Shown one piece after another: positions 13,246 through 25,240 of a stretch of 64,000 nt of DNA. The stretch comes from Lucifuga dentata (Eukaryota > Chordata > Actinopteri > Ophidiiformes > Bythitidae). The notes beneath the pieces are model-generated. The model had not been told where the DNA came from and made no database searches. It worked only from the letters and a program-made list of their open reading frames with translations. The translations under genes were made by a program, and so were the position numbers. Position 1 is the stretch's first letter. Each line of letters starts with the position of its first letter. The DNA is taken from the NCBI GenBank assembly GCA_014773175.1, contig VXCM01000209.1:191001-255000 (forward strand), given 5' to 3'.

Positions 13246-13464
13246 ATGGTACCAATATACAGATAAATATTAAGCTCACGAGTCCAGATGCTGCTGGATG
13301 CTGATATATGTTAATTTCTAGGAATACAACAATGAGCAATGGTTTTTCTGCTTTTTCAGTTTGATGACACTTCTCTTCAACCATGATCATCACATTTTCA
13401 CTCACATCTCTTTGTACGTGCTGCTTGCTCCAGGTTCTGCACTTTGCATTGCATTGTGCTATAC

Positions 13465-13556
13465 ACACACATCCTTATTTGTATTTACCATGTGCATACA
13501 TGCTGTATGCACACACATCCTTATTTGTATTTACCATGTGCATACATGCTGTATGC
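13465..13556. repeat. 46-bp tandem duplication
   Basis: Two exact copies, 13465-13510 and 13511-13556, each ACACACATCCTTATTTGTAT ... GCTGTATGC. They are followed by a shorter repeat of TGTATGCACATGTA(A)CTCC to about 13588. There is no N between the copies, so this may be a genuine polymorphic minisatellite. Confidence 0.92.
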
Positions 13557-13942
13557 ACATGTACTCCTGTATGCACATGTAACTCCTGCTAGAAATTACT
13601 GTAACTATTCAGCTGTGAAAACAGGTTTTAGCTGCAATACATTTTCCTACTTCTTCAATTTCTTGCCATTGAGCATTTAGCAATAAACTACCCCAGTCTC
13701 CAACATGACTCCAAAGCAGCAACTTATAACCACAGCCACCATTTTTAGAGCTACACAGACACAGATGTAAGTTCTGTTCCATGGGAGTGCAACAGAATAG
13801 CAAGTCAGCAGGAAGGAACTTACAGTTGTGACCAGTCAGGAGGTACCTGCTGTGCTGCATGTGTGGCAGGAATTTTAAGCCTTGGAAGCATGAAAGAAAA
13901 CAATCCTAAAAACAATGCATGTCTAAAAAAAAAAAAACCTTC

Positions 13943-13992
13943 TCTATTCTATTCTATTCTATTCTATTCTATTCTATTCTATTCTATTCTAT
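13943..13992. repeat. (ATTCT)n pentanucleotide microsatellite
   Basis: Ten near-perfect ATTCT units. Confidence 0.95.
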
Positions 13993-14342
13993 CCTTAGCC
14001 CACAATGTTGTGATAATTCTAGAAAATGAAATGTTCCTTTACTCTCAGTGAAGGTTTTGTTGACTAAAGGTTTAACCTAAATGCTCCCAGTAAAAATAAC
14101 TCTCTATAGTCTATCTGATGCTTTACCCTGAACTCCACATTATTTATAAGTGGTAAAAGTAAGCCAAGCCTCTGAGATCAGGCAACAGCATAATTAGACA
14201 TTCCTTATAAGTACAACAGAGCAGAAACCTGAACTGGGAAATAAAACTGTTTACAGCGTGAACAGATATTTAAGAAACTGTCCTGCTGACAGTAAAATGG
14301 TGAAAATATCTACTTGCTCATCTTAAATTGTTAACTTAATGA

Positions 14343-14421
14343 GACAAGGTGGTTGAGTTAAGGCGATGCACTGCTAAATCATTGTGCTCTGCACATGTGG
14401 GTTTGAATCCCATTCTTGCTG
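14343..14421 (+). pseudogene. tRNA-Ser (GCT anticodon) pseudogene
   Basis: GACAAGGTGGTTGAG-TTAAGG, then CTGCTAAATCATTGTGCTCT, then GTGGGTTTGAATCCCAT follow the layout of vertebrate tRNA-Ser(GCT), including the long variable arm and a B-box-like GGTTTGAATCC. The GCT anticodon is intact. The D-loop has lost about three bases, the anticodon stem no longer pairs fully, and the acceptor stem has a mismatch, so it is unlikely to make a working tRNA. Positions follow my by-eye alignment to the known gene. Confidence 0.78.
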
Positions 14422-14424
14422 AGC

Positions 14425-17400
14425 AACAGGTGAGTTTTCCCTCAGGAATCAAAGTATTAGCTTAAACAATGTCTGCTATATCAGTGTGCTATGTTCTGCT
14501 ATGTTCATCTAATCATGCTTCACTGAGGCCCCATCATTGACCAGATTCTGTACCCAGATACGTTATCCTGATAAGGAAAAGGTGTGTTACTGCAAGGTGT
14601 AATTACACGCAGAACACACTGTGATGAGAATGCAGTCACATCTGCCTGAAAACATCTGCATGTGGTTCAGAGTGTTGTTATTTGATCAGATCTCAATCAC
14701 AATTAGCCATATGTAAATGCAGCCTGAGTTGAAAATGTCACCCCGCCTCTTCTTAGCTCTGCTTGCTCGCATTACTAAAATCATTTTGAATTGGGTCCAT
14801 GGAAAAAAAATATATATATTGTTAGTTATTTTAAATAACATGGATGAAGCTCATCCATCAAGAAAGAACAAAACACAGGTTTAACAGCCTTAACGGCATG
14901 CCTAATGAGAGCCAATATCTGAATATAGAGATCACATTTTAATGCAAGGTGTAAAAGGGGCTCTTATGTGTGAACATCATAGTAACACTGGAAAGTTAAA
15001 CAAATAAAGTATAAAAGACAGTGTAGTGTAAACCTTTAAAATGGTCTACTTGGCACTGTTAAGGTGATTTTCACAAAGGATAATGGTGTAGGCAATAAAA
15101 AAAAAAAAAAAANAAAAAAAAAAAAAAGAAAAGGAATGGAATGGAAAAAAAAAACTGCTGAAACTGCTCCAATCTCACCTTTTTTAATTTGGTACATCTG
15201 AACAGCCAAAACAACTATCCCATTTGTCACTGTGAGATCAGCCCAGTGGACCAAATGAACATAATCAGGCTGCTGGGGGTAGATGGAGAGGGGGATGGGG
15301 GGACACGTGACGAAGAGCAAGAGACACAATCAGAGAGAATTGTTTCTCATCAATCTATTCAATGAGTCTGTGAAGACCGTAATGCTTCCTATAGTGTTTT
15401 TAATTGCAGTGAGAATTTGTCGTGGTTAAATTAAATTTGACACAGTACTGTGATATGCAAATGACAGACAGAATACTGAATCTGCAGCAGTAATTAACTT
15501 CTGTAATTGGCTCATTAGAATTCATGATTTCATTAACTACTCAAGTATTTCATGTAAAGATGTTTGTGTAATAGTGGAATCATTATTTCACATTTACCTA
15601 AGATAAATGCTGAACTGATTGAAGTGCCTGCTGCTGTTCACTTTTTACTTCTTTTTTGGCCTAATTTTTGCAGCTGGATCAAACTATAAATCATTTGCTC
15701 AGTCAACCTTCATTTAATGGATTACACTGTTTTGTTTTGTTTTTGCATTTGAGCCCAATAATACCTGCATACATGTTACATTATTGCCAACCATATTTTA
15801 GTTTTGGTGTTATTTTTTCAAATCTTCTAATCATTCAAAATCAAATGTCCAGGTGATTCACCCACCTTATAATTCAATATTTCACCTGCAAACATGAACG
15901 TTGGCATGTAGAAGGCACAGTCGTTTTAATTTCTCTGGTAAAAGCAGTCTTCTCCTGAGACTATATTCCCTGGCAGAGACATTTTCTTCAGTGTAGCTCC
16001 ATGTTGGATCTGTTAAATTAAGTAACTTTAACAATAACTAATAATGGTGTGCAGTTGCTGTGATTAATTACTTATCTCAGGCACATTTCAAGTCTCTACA
16101 AGGTGATTTTTATAGCGTACAGGAATGATCTGAAACCAATAGCTGCCTGGAAGGTAAGAAAAACAATTTGAAAATGTACTGCTCCAGTAGTGTTTTTTGG
16201 AAAATGGCTGGCAGTAATGTAATGTGCATGCGAGTAGTATTTATTGGACTCAAACATAAGATATTACTCCTGAGTCCAACTTCGCTGAAGACGCAAACAA
16301 GTCAGGTTTTATGAAAGTCCTTCCTTTAACACAGTTTGCTAAACCTCTTAGATTCTATTTTAGTTTATTTAACATTACAAACACATAGACATAAAATATC
16401 TTGTATATTCTGTAAGTGTAAAACATGACACAATACAATCCAGGACTTATTTCCATTGTGGTCCCTTATGTAAAGAATAAAGATGCTATGAGTCCAGGTG
16501 GCTTAGCAGCATCATATAGCCATTTAACAACCATTAACATAAATAGCAACATTTTCAGCAATAAAATCACATCAGCTAGGACAAGCAAGAATAAATACAA
16601 CAGGTTCAAGGAGTTCAGCTTCTGTATCTGCTATACACTGCAATTTAACCTCACAACCAAGAGGAATAAGCAGCCATGCTGGTGTTAAACCTGAACTAAC
16701 AAAATTCAGCAACACCAGCTCTGGTCTGGTGGGCCTCAACCCTCTGAAACCCACTTTTGAGATATACTGGGGCTCTAATATTCTGGATATTATGAATCAA
16801 AGTAGGTTGCAATTCACAGCTTTTGTTTTTAGAGGAAATCACAAGAACTGTTGGAATTGATGCTTACCAACACATATGCTTGGACTCAAACCAACATGAC
16901 CAAGTTTAACTTATGGGAGAGCTGCAGTCTCTTTGAGTATGTTCACAGACCTCTAAACCACGAACAGATTACATTGTCAAAGCAAAATTGTGTTGACAAT
17001 CTTAAGCCAGCAGTTCTGCTAATTATACTTCCCAAGGTCTTTAATGCCAGACTCTTGTTAAAACACATCCTGAGTAATGGCAGCTTGGCAGAAATCGCCA
17101 CTTCCACTTATTTGGAAGTGAACCAAAAGTAATTACATCTGAAATGCCATGTACACAATTACATTAAGCACAGTACTGTATAGGGCAATGGTTAAAACAT
17201 TATGTAATACAAGGCCTAACAGATGTTTATGATGAATACTTTGGGTAACGACGTCAAGATTTACCTTCTAAAAAAGTGGTTTTGATAATTAAGAGTGGAC
17301 GTGTTTAAAACTCTGATTGCTTGTGTGGTCCATTGCAAAGCTATTTCTATCAGAGCAAATATGTCTCCAAATCTTAGCAATCACAAAGTTGAGCAAAAAT

Positions 17401-18788
17401 ACCATCATGAAAAGTAAGGATGCTGGTCAAAACTATAAAAATAAAACCTGGAAAGGGAAACTGTGTTACCTACTTTGCATTTATTACTCCTTTAAGCTTT
17501 CATAAGAATAACAATACCCAAGCAGGGTGCATGTTAATCAGGGACACCATAGTCTCTTGAAGTTTTGTTCAGTAACTGCTGGCAGGCATCAAGGCTCTTT
17601 GCTCAATGAGGTGTGGAGCAAAAGAAATGAGGAAAAGGACGCCCATAGGTACACTGGTAACACAGAGGATTGACGGAGCCAAGTCTGATTTTTAAAGTCG
17701 AAAGAGAAAAGCAACTAGAGCACAACACCCAACAGCCACAGCACCATATTCTATCCAATTCATTCAATTTCTACCATGTAGCCTATTTTATACCAGCTGC
17801 TGATACTATGAAGATGACAAAACTGCTTCAATAAAGCCCTTTATTGGATAACACTGTGTCATTAATAAACGTATGTGGGGGTTGATTTTAGGTGTCAGTT
17901 GACATGAGGTCATCATGATTTGCATAGGGTCACCTTGGACACTATGATTACTGGAAACAAGTGATTAAATTAGGCTACTAACACTTAGAGTGCGTACTGA
18001 GCACTCTAGGACACTAATAATTATCCTTACAGGCAACAATAACGTAACAGGTGACAGCAACTCCACTGAAATAAACACAGCAAAGGTATTTTTTACATCC
18101 AGTGACATAAAGCTGGTTATCATCAAAAAGCACAGTCATCAACATATACGGTTCACACTGTTGATAATACACTACATGGAAATATAAGAGTTTATTGGAG
18201 GCAAAGTATGCCATGACAGAAAGTGGATTTAGTGCCTGATTGATGTGTTAATGTTCCCTGACTTTGTAATTTCTGCCCAATGGTGCAAAATTAGGATTAA
18301 AGGCCAACTGGTGTGAATTAAAATGGAGGTATTCATATATGTGGGCGAGTTTTCAGTAAACCTCAATGTTGAGTTTGACCCCCTCTGTTAAGGATACTGA
18401 ACAGTAAAGATAGGCCATTTTGTTTCCACTTAAACTTATTCTACAGGCTTCCTTTCTACTTCCTACATTATAGATTTGCTACAATAGGGGAACTGGAAAC
18501 CTCATTGCAAAACCACACTTCTTTCTGTAAAATCACCATTACCAACATGGTGCAATGTTTTCAACCAAAGGGTTAGAACGGTGGCTGGAATTTAAAATTT
18601 AAAATCATGTTATGAAATCATGCATTCATCAATGAATTACTGCAAACAACTGGGCAAAGGGTCACTCCTTTTTTGTGCTTTTTAGGTAGCTTGTACAGCA
18701 ACGAAGCAGTTTCACTGAGGTAAAGTTTATAGTACACTACAGGCTATAAGGGAGAAGGCAGACAGCAGGCTATTGAATAGAAGTTAAA
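14425..18788. other. Gene-free region
   Basis: No exon was recognised. It includes an A-run with an N at 15113. Open frames around 16425-17130 (plus) are longer than their surroundings but show no motif that I know; they may be remnants of a mobile element. Confidence 0.5.
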
Positions 18789-18810
18789 ACACACACACAC
18801 ACACACACAC
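18789..18810. repeat. (AC)11 microsatellite
   Basis: Eleven AC units, flanked on both sides by AAGTTAAAACACA. Confidence 0.93.
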
Positions 18811-19372
18811 AAAAGTTAAAACACATAAGCAAGGGAGCTGGAACACAACCAGTGCACTAATACAGACTGGGCATGCCTTCATTAAAACTTCTGGCCTTCT
18901 TCACTCAAACTGCTGGCCTGTGTGGGATTTATAGCTCCTGGTGGTTAAACAGTTTACCAGAACAATACTTTGCATGTCTTGCTGTAGAGACACCTGTCGG
19001 TCTGCCATCAAAAATGAGTACTTTCTGTGAACATGCTGTGCTTTAAAATAAGCCTGGATTGTGCGTATCTAAAAATGAAATATAGCTAACATATGATAGG
19101 TCTTACTGCTTTGACAGAATGAATGCGATAACGACTTATGACAGACGTGTCTCTGATCCTGACTACACTGCTCTTAGTTTGATGGATACTCTGAGATCAG
19201 AGGAAAGCATGAAGAACAAAAGATAGGTCACACAATTCTTACTAACCAATCACCATCTTATAATAGTAAAATCGGAAAAAAGAATGCGGTCCATGTTGAC
19301 AAAAAAAGAGACTCCATACCAACACAAAATGAAGTGGAAAAAGCCATCAATCTATTCTACACCACTGCATAC

Positions 19373-19476
19373 CTGCTGCAGACAGCGCCTCTCTGGGGTA
19401 ATGACAGCAGAATGGATAGCAACAGCGTGTCATTCTCCTCGACGCATCTTAGTAGAGATGCCACAGCATCTCCCAT
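19373..19476 (-). CDS. Possible first coding exon of an unidentified gene
   Basis: The ATG at 19476 has a good context (G at -3, G at +4). It opens 34 codons, MGDAVASLLRCVEENDTLLL then SILLSLPQRGAVCS, ending at a GTATGC donor after CAGCAG. The residues contain a short hydrophobic run that could be a signal or membrane segment. The region just upstream on this strand (19790-20090) is the most CpG-rich in the left half, as expected of a promoter. I do not recognise the protein and found no certain partner exon. Mammalian synteny places ROR2 and SPTLC1 near IARS1, which is only a hint. Confidence 0.2.
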
Positions 19477-19542
19477 TACCACCGACTCCTCATCTGTCAG
19501 CCTTTTCGTATAACAACCGCGACACGGAACAATAACAGCAAC

Positions 19543-19568
19543 AAAAAAAAAAAAAAAAAAAAAAAAAA
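19543..19568. repeat. Poly(A) run
   Basis: Twenty-six A residues followed by AAAGAAAGAAAA-type purine sequence. Confidence 0.9.
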
Positions 19569-19789
19569 GGAAAAAAAAGAAAGAAAAAAGGACAACGCAG
19601 AGACTACAATCGCCCTCTTCTGCCTCAGCAACTGGATGCGTGGGTGATATATTTTTCCAGATTGCGTTTCTGTATCTGCTGCTTTAGGAGGGAGAGGAGC
19701 GGGAGCAGGCGCATTACGATGAAGACAGACGGACAGATAAGCAAGACCGGGTTTGAATAACGTGATGAAGATTTGCACTGTGGTGGAGA

Positions 19790-20090
19790 CGTCGTGCTCT
19801 CTTGCACACTCACGACGCGCGTCTCCGCTGAGCTCCTCCGCTGTGCGCCAACGGTGAATTTTGCGCACAGATCGTCAGCGCGCAGGACTACGAGGAACCC
19901 GGTTGCTGCGCGTTATTGTCAGAATTGGATTCGAGGGGTTTAAACGTTTGGTAGCATTACATGAGCCTCTCNCAGATCGTCAGCGCGCAGGACTACGAGG
20001 AACCCGGTTGCTGCGCGTTATTGTCAGAACTGGATTCGAGGGGTTTAAACGTTTGGTAGCATTACATGAGCCTCTCAGAATGGCTTCGGT
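19790..20090. promoter_or_regulatory. CpG-containing patch, possible promoter
   Basis: Contrasts with the AT-rich, CpG-poor surroundings: GACGCGCGTCTCCGCTGAGC, GCGCACAGATCGTCAGCGCG and TTGCTGCGCGTTATTG occur close together. Part of the apparent density comes from the 104-bp assembly duplication here. Transcription direction is unknown; the minus strand is favoured only by the candidate exon at 19373-19476. Confidence 0.35.
19868..20076. repeat. 104-bp direct duplication across a single N (assembly join)
   Basis: Bases 19868-19971 and 19973-20076 differ at one position (GAATTGG against GAACTGG) around the N at 19972. The one difference may be allelic or a sequencing error. This is the longest of the seven joins. 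Confidence 0.85.
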
Positions 20091-20319
20091 TCAGCGAGTT
20101 TATTAAACTATGCAACTATAAACTATGAGACATGATCTGTTTTTTTTCTCAAAAGCTCCTCTTGTTTAGGACCTGAGAGTCCTCGCAACAGATAATTGTG
20201 TTGTGTGCTGCCACTATTGATCAGATTTAGCTTTCTGTTCAGCCTTTTACGAATCAAAGGTGGATAAAGTGAGCTTGGGTGCCTATTACCCACTTTCCCT
20301 CTAAAATATGTCAAATTAA

Positions 20320-21329
20320 TTTAAAGGACCATGCCGTCGATCGTGCATGTTTGAGCATATTCAGTTTTCATATAGGCTACGTTACTACCATTTCCCAAAA
20401 CATAATACTGGAATGGTGAGTTAAAAAAAAAAAAAACGCCTTCCAGGAGCCATAGATTTTAGTTTATTCTGGTACAATATTAAAATCAACTTGAAATCAA
20501 CTTGTTGTATAGGCTGCTTGAACAGTTCTTGGTTCTTGAGCAGTTTTTTTTTTTTTAAATTACATAATTTTAGCGTTTAAAGCAATAAAAAGTGCGGAGT
20601 GAATGTATGGCAGGCCAAACATCGATTTTTAAGGTGGGTGTATTACTTTGATTTTGAAAGATTAAAAGATTTTGCAAAATATCAGGAAAGCTGAAATACG
20701 GTTTTATATATGGTTTATTAATTGGAATTAGAGCTGTGACATTATTTTTCTAGTTGCTTTTAATTAAATAAAATTAGAATGTTTGAAACACTGGGAGATA
20801 TAATTCCTACTAATCAAAAATATTGAGTAGAACAAAACACGTTGAAATCAAAAAAGGGTAATGTTTTTTCATTGTAAGTAATCCATTATCGTGAGCAACA
20901 CATAGCCTACGTTCAGGGTTTTTCAAAGATTCGTAGTTTTAGCATTTAAGCGTAATAAAATGTGCATAGTGAATGTATGTCTCCACTGGGGAATATAGTC
21001 CCAAACACAGACTTATGTTTATGAAAAAATTTTAATGAGTGACTTCATAATTTTGCATAACTATTAGCAGGCGAAACATCGATTTTTAAGGTGGGTGTAT
21101 CGCTTNTGACTTCATAATTTTGCATAACTATTAGCAGGCGAAACATCGATTTTTAAGGTGGGTGTATCGCTTAAATATGTGATTTTGAAAGATTAAGAGA
21201 TTTTACAAAATTTCAGGAAAACTGAAATATGTTTTTATCCTTTGGGAAATGGTTGTCAGTAACCTTACATGTATGAAATTTGAATATGTTAGGCTCAAAC
21301 ATGCAAAATTGATGGTATGGTCCTTTAAA
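20320..21329. mobile_element. DNA transposon with about 75-bp imperfect terminal inverted repeats
   Basis: The left end is TTTAAAGGACCATGCCGTCG and the right end, read on the minus strand, TTTAAAGGACCATACCATCA. Both continue through GCATGTTTGAGC, CATATTC and ...ACCATTTCCC for 75 bp or more. No transposase frame is present. Two diverged internal copies of CAGGC.AAACATCGATTTTT-AAGGTGGGTGTAT plus GATTTTGAAAGATTAA lie near 20610 and 21070-21210. No clear target-site duplication. Family not determined. Confidence 0.75.
21040..21172. repeat. 66-bp direct duplication across a single N (assembly join)
   Basis: Bases 21040-21105 and 21107-21172 are identical around the N at 21106, inside the inverted-repeat transposon. 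It should be discounted when measuring that element. Confidence 0.92.
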
Positions 21330-21589
21330 ACGCTGTTTGTGGTACATGTTTGTTTGTACCTGCATGTTTGGGGCTGTAATCTATTTACTGGCATATTTTA
21401 AAATATTTCCCATACACATTTATGCAGCCATTATTTTCATAACCTTTAGAGTTATTACTGTAGGACACTTAGTTTACAGTACATTACAATGGAAATTACA
21501 TCCAAATTATCAACCACTGTTTAAAGATTTTTTTTTTTTCTCCTATGCAGTTTAACCAATGGTTACCAACCATACAACCATCTAACGTT

Positions 21590-22160
21590 TCTACATTTCC
21601 TGAAGGTTCCCATATGGCAACATTTGTTTTGTTAGTTTCAACATTCCCGGGTTTCTATGATGTTTCCTCCCAGAATTCCTTCAGAATGTTTCATGGCCGT
21701 TGTATTTAGATGTCTGGGTTAATCCTTTACAGAACTTTTGAGAGATCCTCCCCAAAAGTTCCAATTTGGGTGTACTAAAACAACTTTACAGAAGCTCAGG
21801 GGAATGTGTCTTGAAGGTTTTTCAGGAAAATGTCTCAACAGCTCTCAAAGGTTCACGTTTTGGAAAAGATGCTGTTCTCATAAGTTTTTGGAAACTTTAT
21901 GAGAACTTTAGACTAGCAGCATTATGTGAACCATATCTTTTACCAAAAGACAACAGTCCAGATTCATTAAGAAAGCTTTTGAGAGTTGACTTGAACATTT
22001 TAGAGAACATTATAGCCTTCAGATAACCTTCCCAGAATATTCCAAGAACTAAAAGTTGCTGCTTGGCTGGCTGTTTTTACACAGTTTGTTTGTATTCTAC
22101 GCTGGCAATTTTGGGGGGAATTTTTTTGGAATGTTCTATAATGGAAAAAAACGAGAACAT
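21590..22160. repeat. Degenerate GAACTTT/GAACATT-rich dispersed repeat
   Basis: Repeated phrases such as AGAACTTTTGAGAG, TATGAGAACTTTAGA, AGAACATTATAG and CCAAGAACTAAAAGTTGCTG resemble a common teleost repeat made of GAACGTT units that ends near AACTAAAA..GCTTGGCTGG. Strongly diverged; boundaries are approximate. Confidence 0.45.
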
Positions 22161-22379
22161 TTTATTTATGTTCATGTATCTTATGTATGTCATTTTATGT
22201 AGATGGAATATTGTTGGGATCTGTTTTATTTGAGGTTTTTAAAATGTGTATTTTATAATGCTATATTGTTGCGTGAAACTCAGTAACTGCTACTACAGAG
22301 AAGGTCCTATTAATTTTACCCAAGCTGTAGCTGTAAGCATGTTTTTCTGCCTTTGTGCACTGCGTGTCTATCAGCAGAT

Positions 22380-22640
22380 GGCTTGCTGACCTGCTCTCTA
22401 CCCGGAGAGTTCAGAGGCAGAAATGGAGCAGCAGGAGCAGATGGGAGTGAGATGGATGAGAGGAGGAAGGAGGGAAGGGAGGAGAGCAAGAGGAGAGCAG
22501 CTAGGTGTGCTTAATATTTAGCCAGTGAAGCTGCTGCACCGCCCAGAGGGTGAGGATACGATCATCGCAGTGATGTGACAGTGATTACAGAGGCTGGATT
22601 CATGAGGAGCACACAGTGGGGTAGTGAAGTGGGTACAACA
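22380..22640. other. Purine-rich, unusually GC-rich stretch
   Basis: A purine-rich segment (GGAGCAGCAGGAGCAGATGG and GGAAGGAGGGAAGGGAGGAG) is followed by CTGCTGCACCGCCCAGAGGG. It has no open frame with a known domain. It stands out from its AT-rich neighbours and might be regulatory. Confidence 0.3.
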
Positions 22641-22977
22641 GCACTCTGAGAGGCATTGATAAAACCAGACAGATGGGCTGGTGGTTATCTGATGTACTCA
22701 CGGATCATTACTGTGCCTTCCAATGCTGTAGGAGAGAAGCTGCGGTACACCACGTCAGTGCAGTATGTAGCCTACAATGAGCAAATATTTATGTATGTGA
22801 CCTGATGAATGATGTTTAATTTGGATGCAAATTGACTGTGAATTTATACTGATGGTAAAGATGAGGATTCAAAGTCAACGGTATTGCTAAAAAATACTAT
22901 TAATCAAACTCTCAAATGCAATTTCATTATTATATTATTTTTATGGTATATGTGAAAAAAAAAGAAAAAAGAACAGA

Positions 22978-23388
22978 CAGTGCTGGAAAGTAGGCAGATT
23001 TACTCCAGTGTACCAAGTACAATTTTGAGGTAGTTGTACTTCTATTTACATTTTGGAAATGTGGGATGCTTTTATACTCTACTACATTACAGAGACAAAT
23101 CTTGTACTTTTTACTCCACTATACATTTATCTGATGGCTGAAGATGTTACATACTTACTACCAAGTTTTTACACTATGAAGGAGTAATTTTTTTTTTTTT
23201 TTTTTTTNTTTTTTTTTTTTTTTTTTTACAATATAAGGACTTTTATACAAGTACATTAAGTACATTTTACTGCTACTTAAGTAAAATTTTGAATAACTTT
23301 TTCTTGTAATTGTGTATTTTTCCATTGTGGTATTCCTACTTTTACATAAGTAAAATACCTGAGTAAGTACCTGAATACGTCACCACTG
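22978..23388. mobile_element. hAT-like non-autonomous element (AGTACTT family)
   Basis: Starts CAGTGCTGGAAAGTAGGCAG and ends ...ACGTCACCACTG, with interior phrases GTACAATTTTGAGGTAGTTG, CTTTTTACTCCACTATACAT and TACTTTTACATAAGTAAAA. This matches the plan of a very abundant teleost element that begins CAGTG.TGGAAAGTA. A clean 8-bp target duplication is not visible. A T-run with an N at 23208 interrupts it. Confidence 0.75.
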
Positions 23389-23516
23389 GATGGACATTAT
23401 ATTGTGACTTCTGATGCTAAACCAATTTTATGTCATGTGTTTTCAAATTACGCCAAAGTTCCACTGCAGCAGCGCCCTCAACCGAGAGCTGACTGAACTG
23501 CCAAAAAAAGCACTTG

Positions 23517-23522
<6 letters not shown>

Positions 23523-23558
<36 letters not shown>
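23523..23558. repeat. (AC)n microsatellite
   Basis: About 18 AC units. Confidence 0.96.
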
Positions 23559-23559
<1 letters not shown>

Positions 23560-23561
<2 letters not shown>

Positions 23562-25240
23562 GCAACCGTAGAAATGAGCTCACATACGCACAAACATATA
23601 TTTTCAGTCCCTTATTTTCTTCAGGGCTGAGATGGATGGTAAGGCACACGTGCACACGTACACACACACTCACAGTGCTCTTTACAGACAGGCTGCAGGT
23701 TTCACAGATGAAAATGAGCATAGTGCATCTTCTCCTGGAAAGCTAAATCAGCCTAACACCATTGTTGCTAAACAGTCAAACTAGACATCAAGCATCACGT
23801 AAACATATTTGTGTAATATGTTTATATGTTGTATTTAACATTGAGATTTAGTGCTGTTACCCCATTTAAATGTCCAATACCTGTATATTTCTACCTAGTG
23901 ATTGATCTTCAAAATCATATTCTTTGTTTTTGTGAACTACTGTACGTCTACAATACATCTCTCCCTCAGACTGTTTACTAGAAAGGACTGAAAAGCTGTA
24001 ACCTGCAGAATGAGCCAGCGAAAGATGAATACCTCTTAAAGTGGATAGTTATAGTTACTGGTAGTTCTGGTCAACAGTAGCTAGATCAGGTGAGAGAGGC
24101 TGAAAAACACAAAGAGCTTTTCACCTCAAGTCTTGAACTAGAAAGAACTCCATTTACAATGTCTGTCATTATGACTGTCAAACTGAGTAGAAATGCTCCA
24201 GATTATTGGGAATTAATTGTTGAGAATGAGTGATTTTGTTGAATGCTCATCTTTTGACTAAAACAGTAAACATTTGGGCAATGATTTAGTGTTACAACAT
24301 GTAACCTGAGGTGACGGTTGCTAGCCAAAGGGCTTGAAATTAAATCTAGAGATGATATTAATGAAGTAACAGAATGGCTGCTTCATTGAAGCTGCATTAA
24401 GGTTTTATTAGAAACCAGGATAACATAGAAAAAGAACCATCTTGCCATTGTGAATCTCTCATTTCTACCAGGTAACACAGCTCATGTTCTCATAGCAGCT
24501 CCTTACTAAGTACTTACTAAGTACTTACTTACAAAATCTCTATTCTTTTAAAGGAAAAAAGCAGCTGATGCGTTCCCTGCTGTTACATTATTTTCATAGT
24601 TCTTTTATTGCTGATGAAGGCATTTTCTGTCCCTTTTATTGTTTTTTCCGTCTACATTGCTATAAAGTGTAAAGTTATGAAAATTTAAGTCAAAATATCT
24701 CGTCAGTCAACCAGAGGAATAAAGACAAGTAAATGAACCAAAAGACAAGTAATTAACAAAGACAATTTAACTGGATTTGTAGCAAAATCAGTCTGCCTGA
24801 TCTCACTGATAGACTGGTACGTATGACTGCACATTAAGCATGTGTATGTCAATCAGACTTTTTTAGAGCAGAAGGAAAATGGCATTTTATTTTTAGTCAC
24901 TTTATTTATTCCATTTCTCACTTAAAATAGCACATAATGCTTGTTCAGACACTTTTATGTCCAATGTAAAGCAGCCCCAAATCCATTTTACCTCTTAAAT
25001 GCCTGTACAGTGGCCAAAAGTTCCCAATACAGTGAACAGAATAGGTTTGTCTGTCAAATTCAAAAGGGTGCGCAAGCACAAAGGGCCCAATTGGTTTTCC
25101 AATTATGAGCTACAGAAATAATTACTCTGGACTAGGCCGACCTCAATTGGAACCCTTGATCTGAAAGAGCCTGTATAATTTTTAATCATTAGCATAATAA
25201 AGAAAAACCAGCCAGTGGTTCTACACAATTTCTTGGCTTC
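23560..25240. other. Gene-free region 3' of iars1
   Basis: AT-rich spacer. Apart from a small tandem TACTTACTAAG near 24505-24530, I recognise nothing here. Confidence 0.6.

Noticed and set aside
13465..13556. Tandem units considered as a CRISPR array
   Set aside because: Only two abutting copies without spacers, in a vertebrate genome.
16425..17132. Plus-strand open frames of 87 and 93 codons
   Set aside because: No domain, no splice context and no recognisable similarity; they cannot be told from chance frames or decayed mobile DNA.
19861..20106. Apparent repeat protein with two copies of RQRAGLRGTRLLRVIVR
   Set aside because: The repeat is produced by the 104-bp assembly duplication around the N at 19972.
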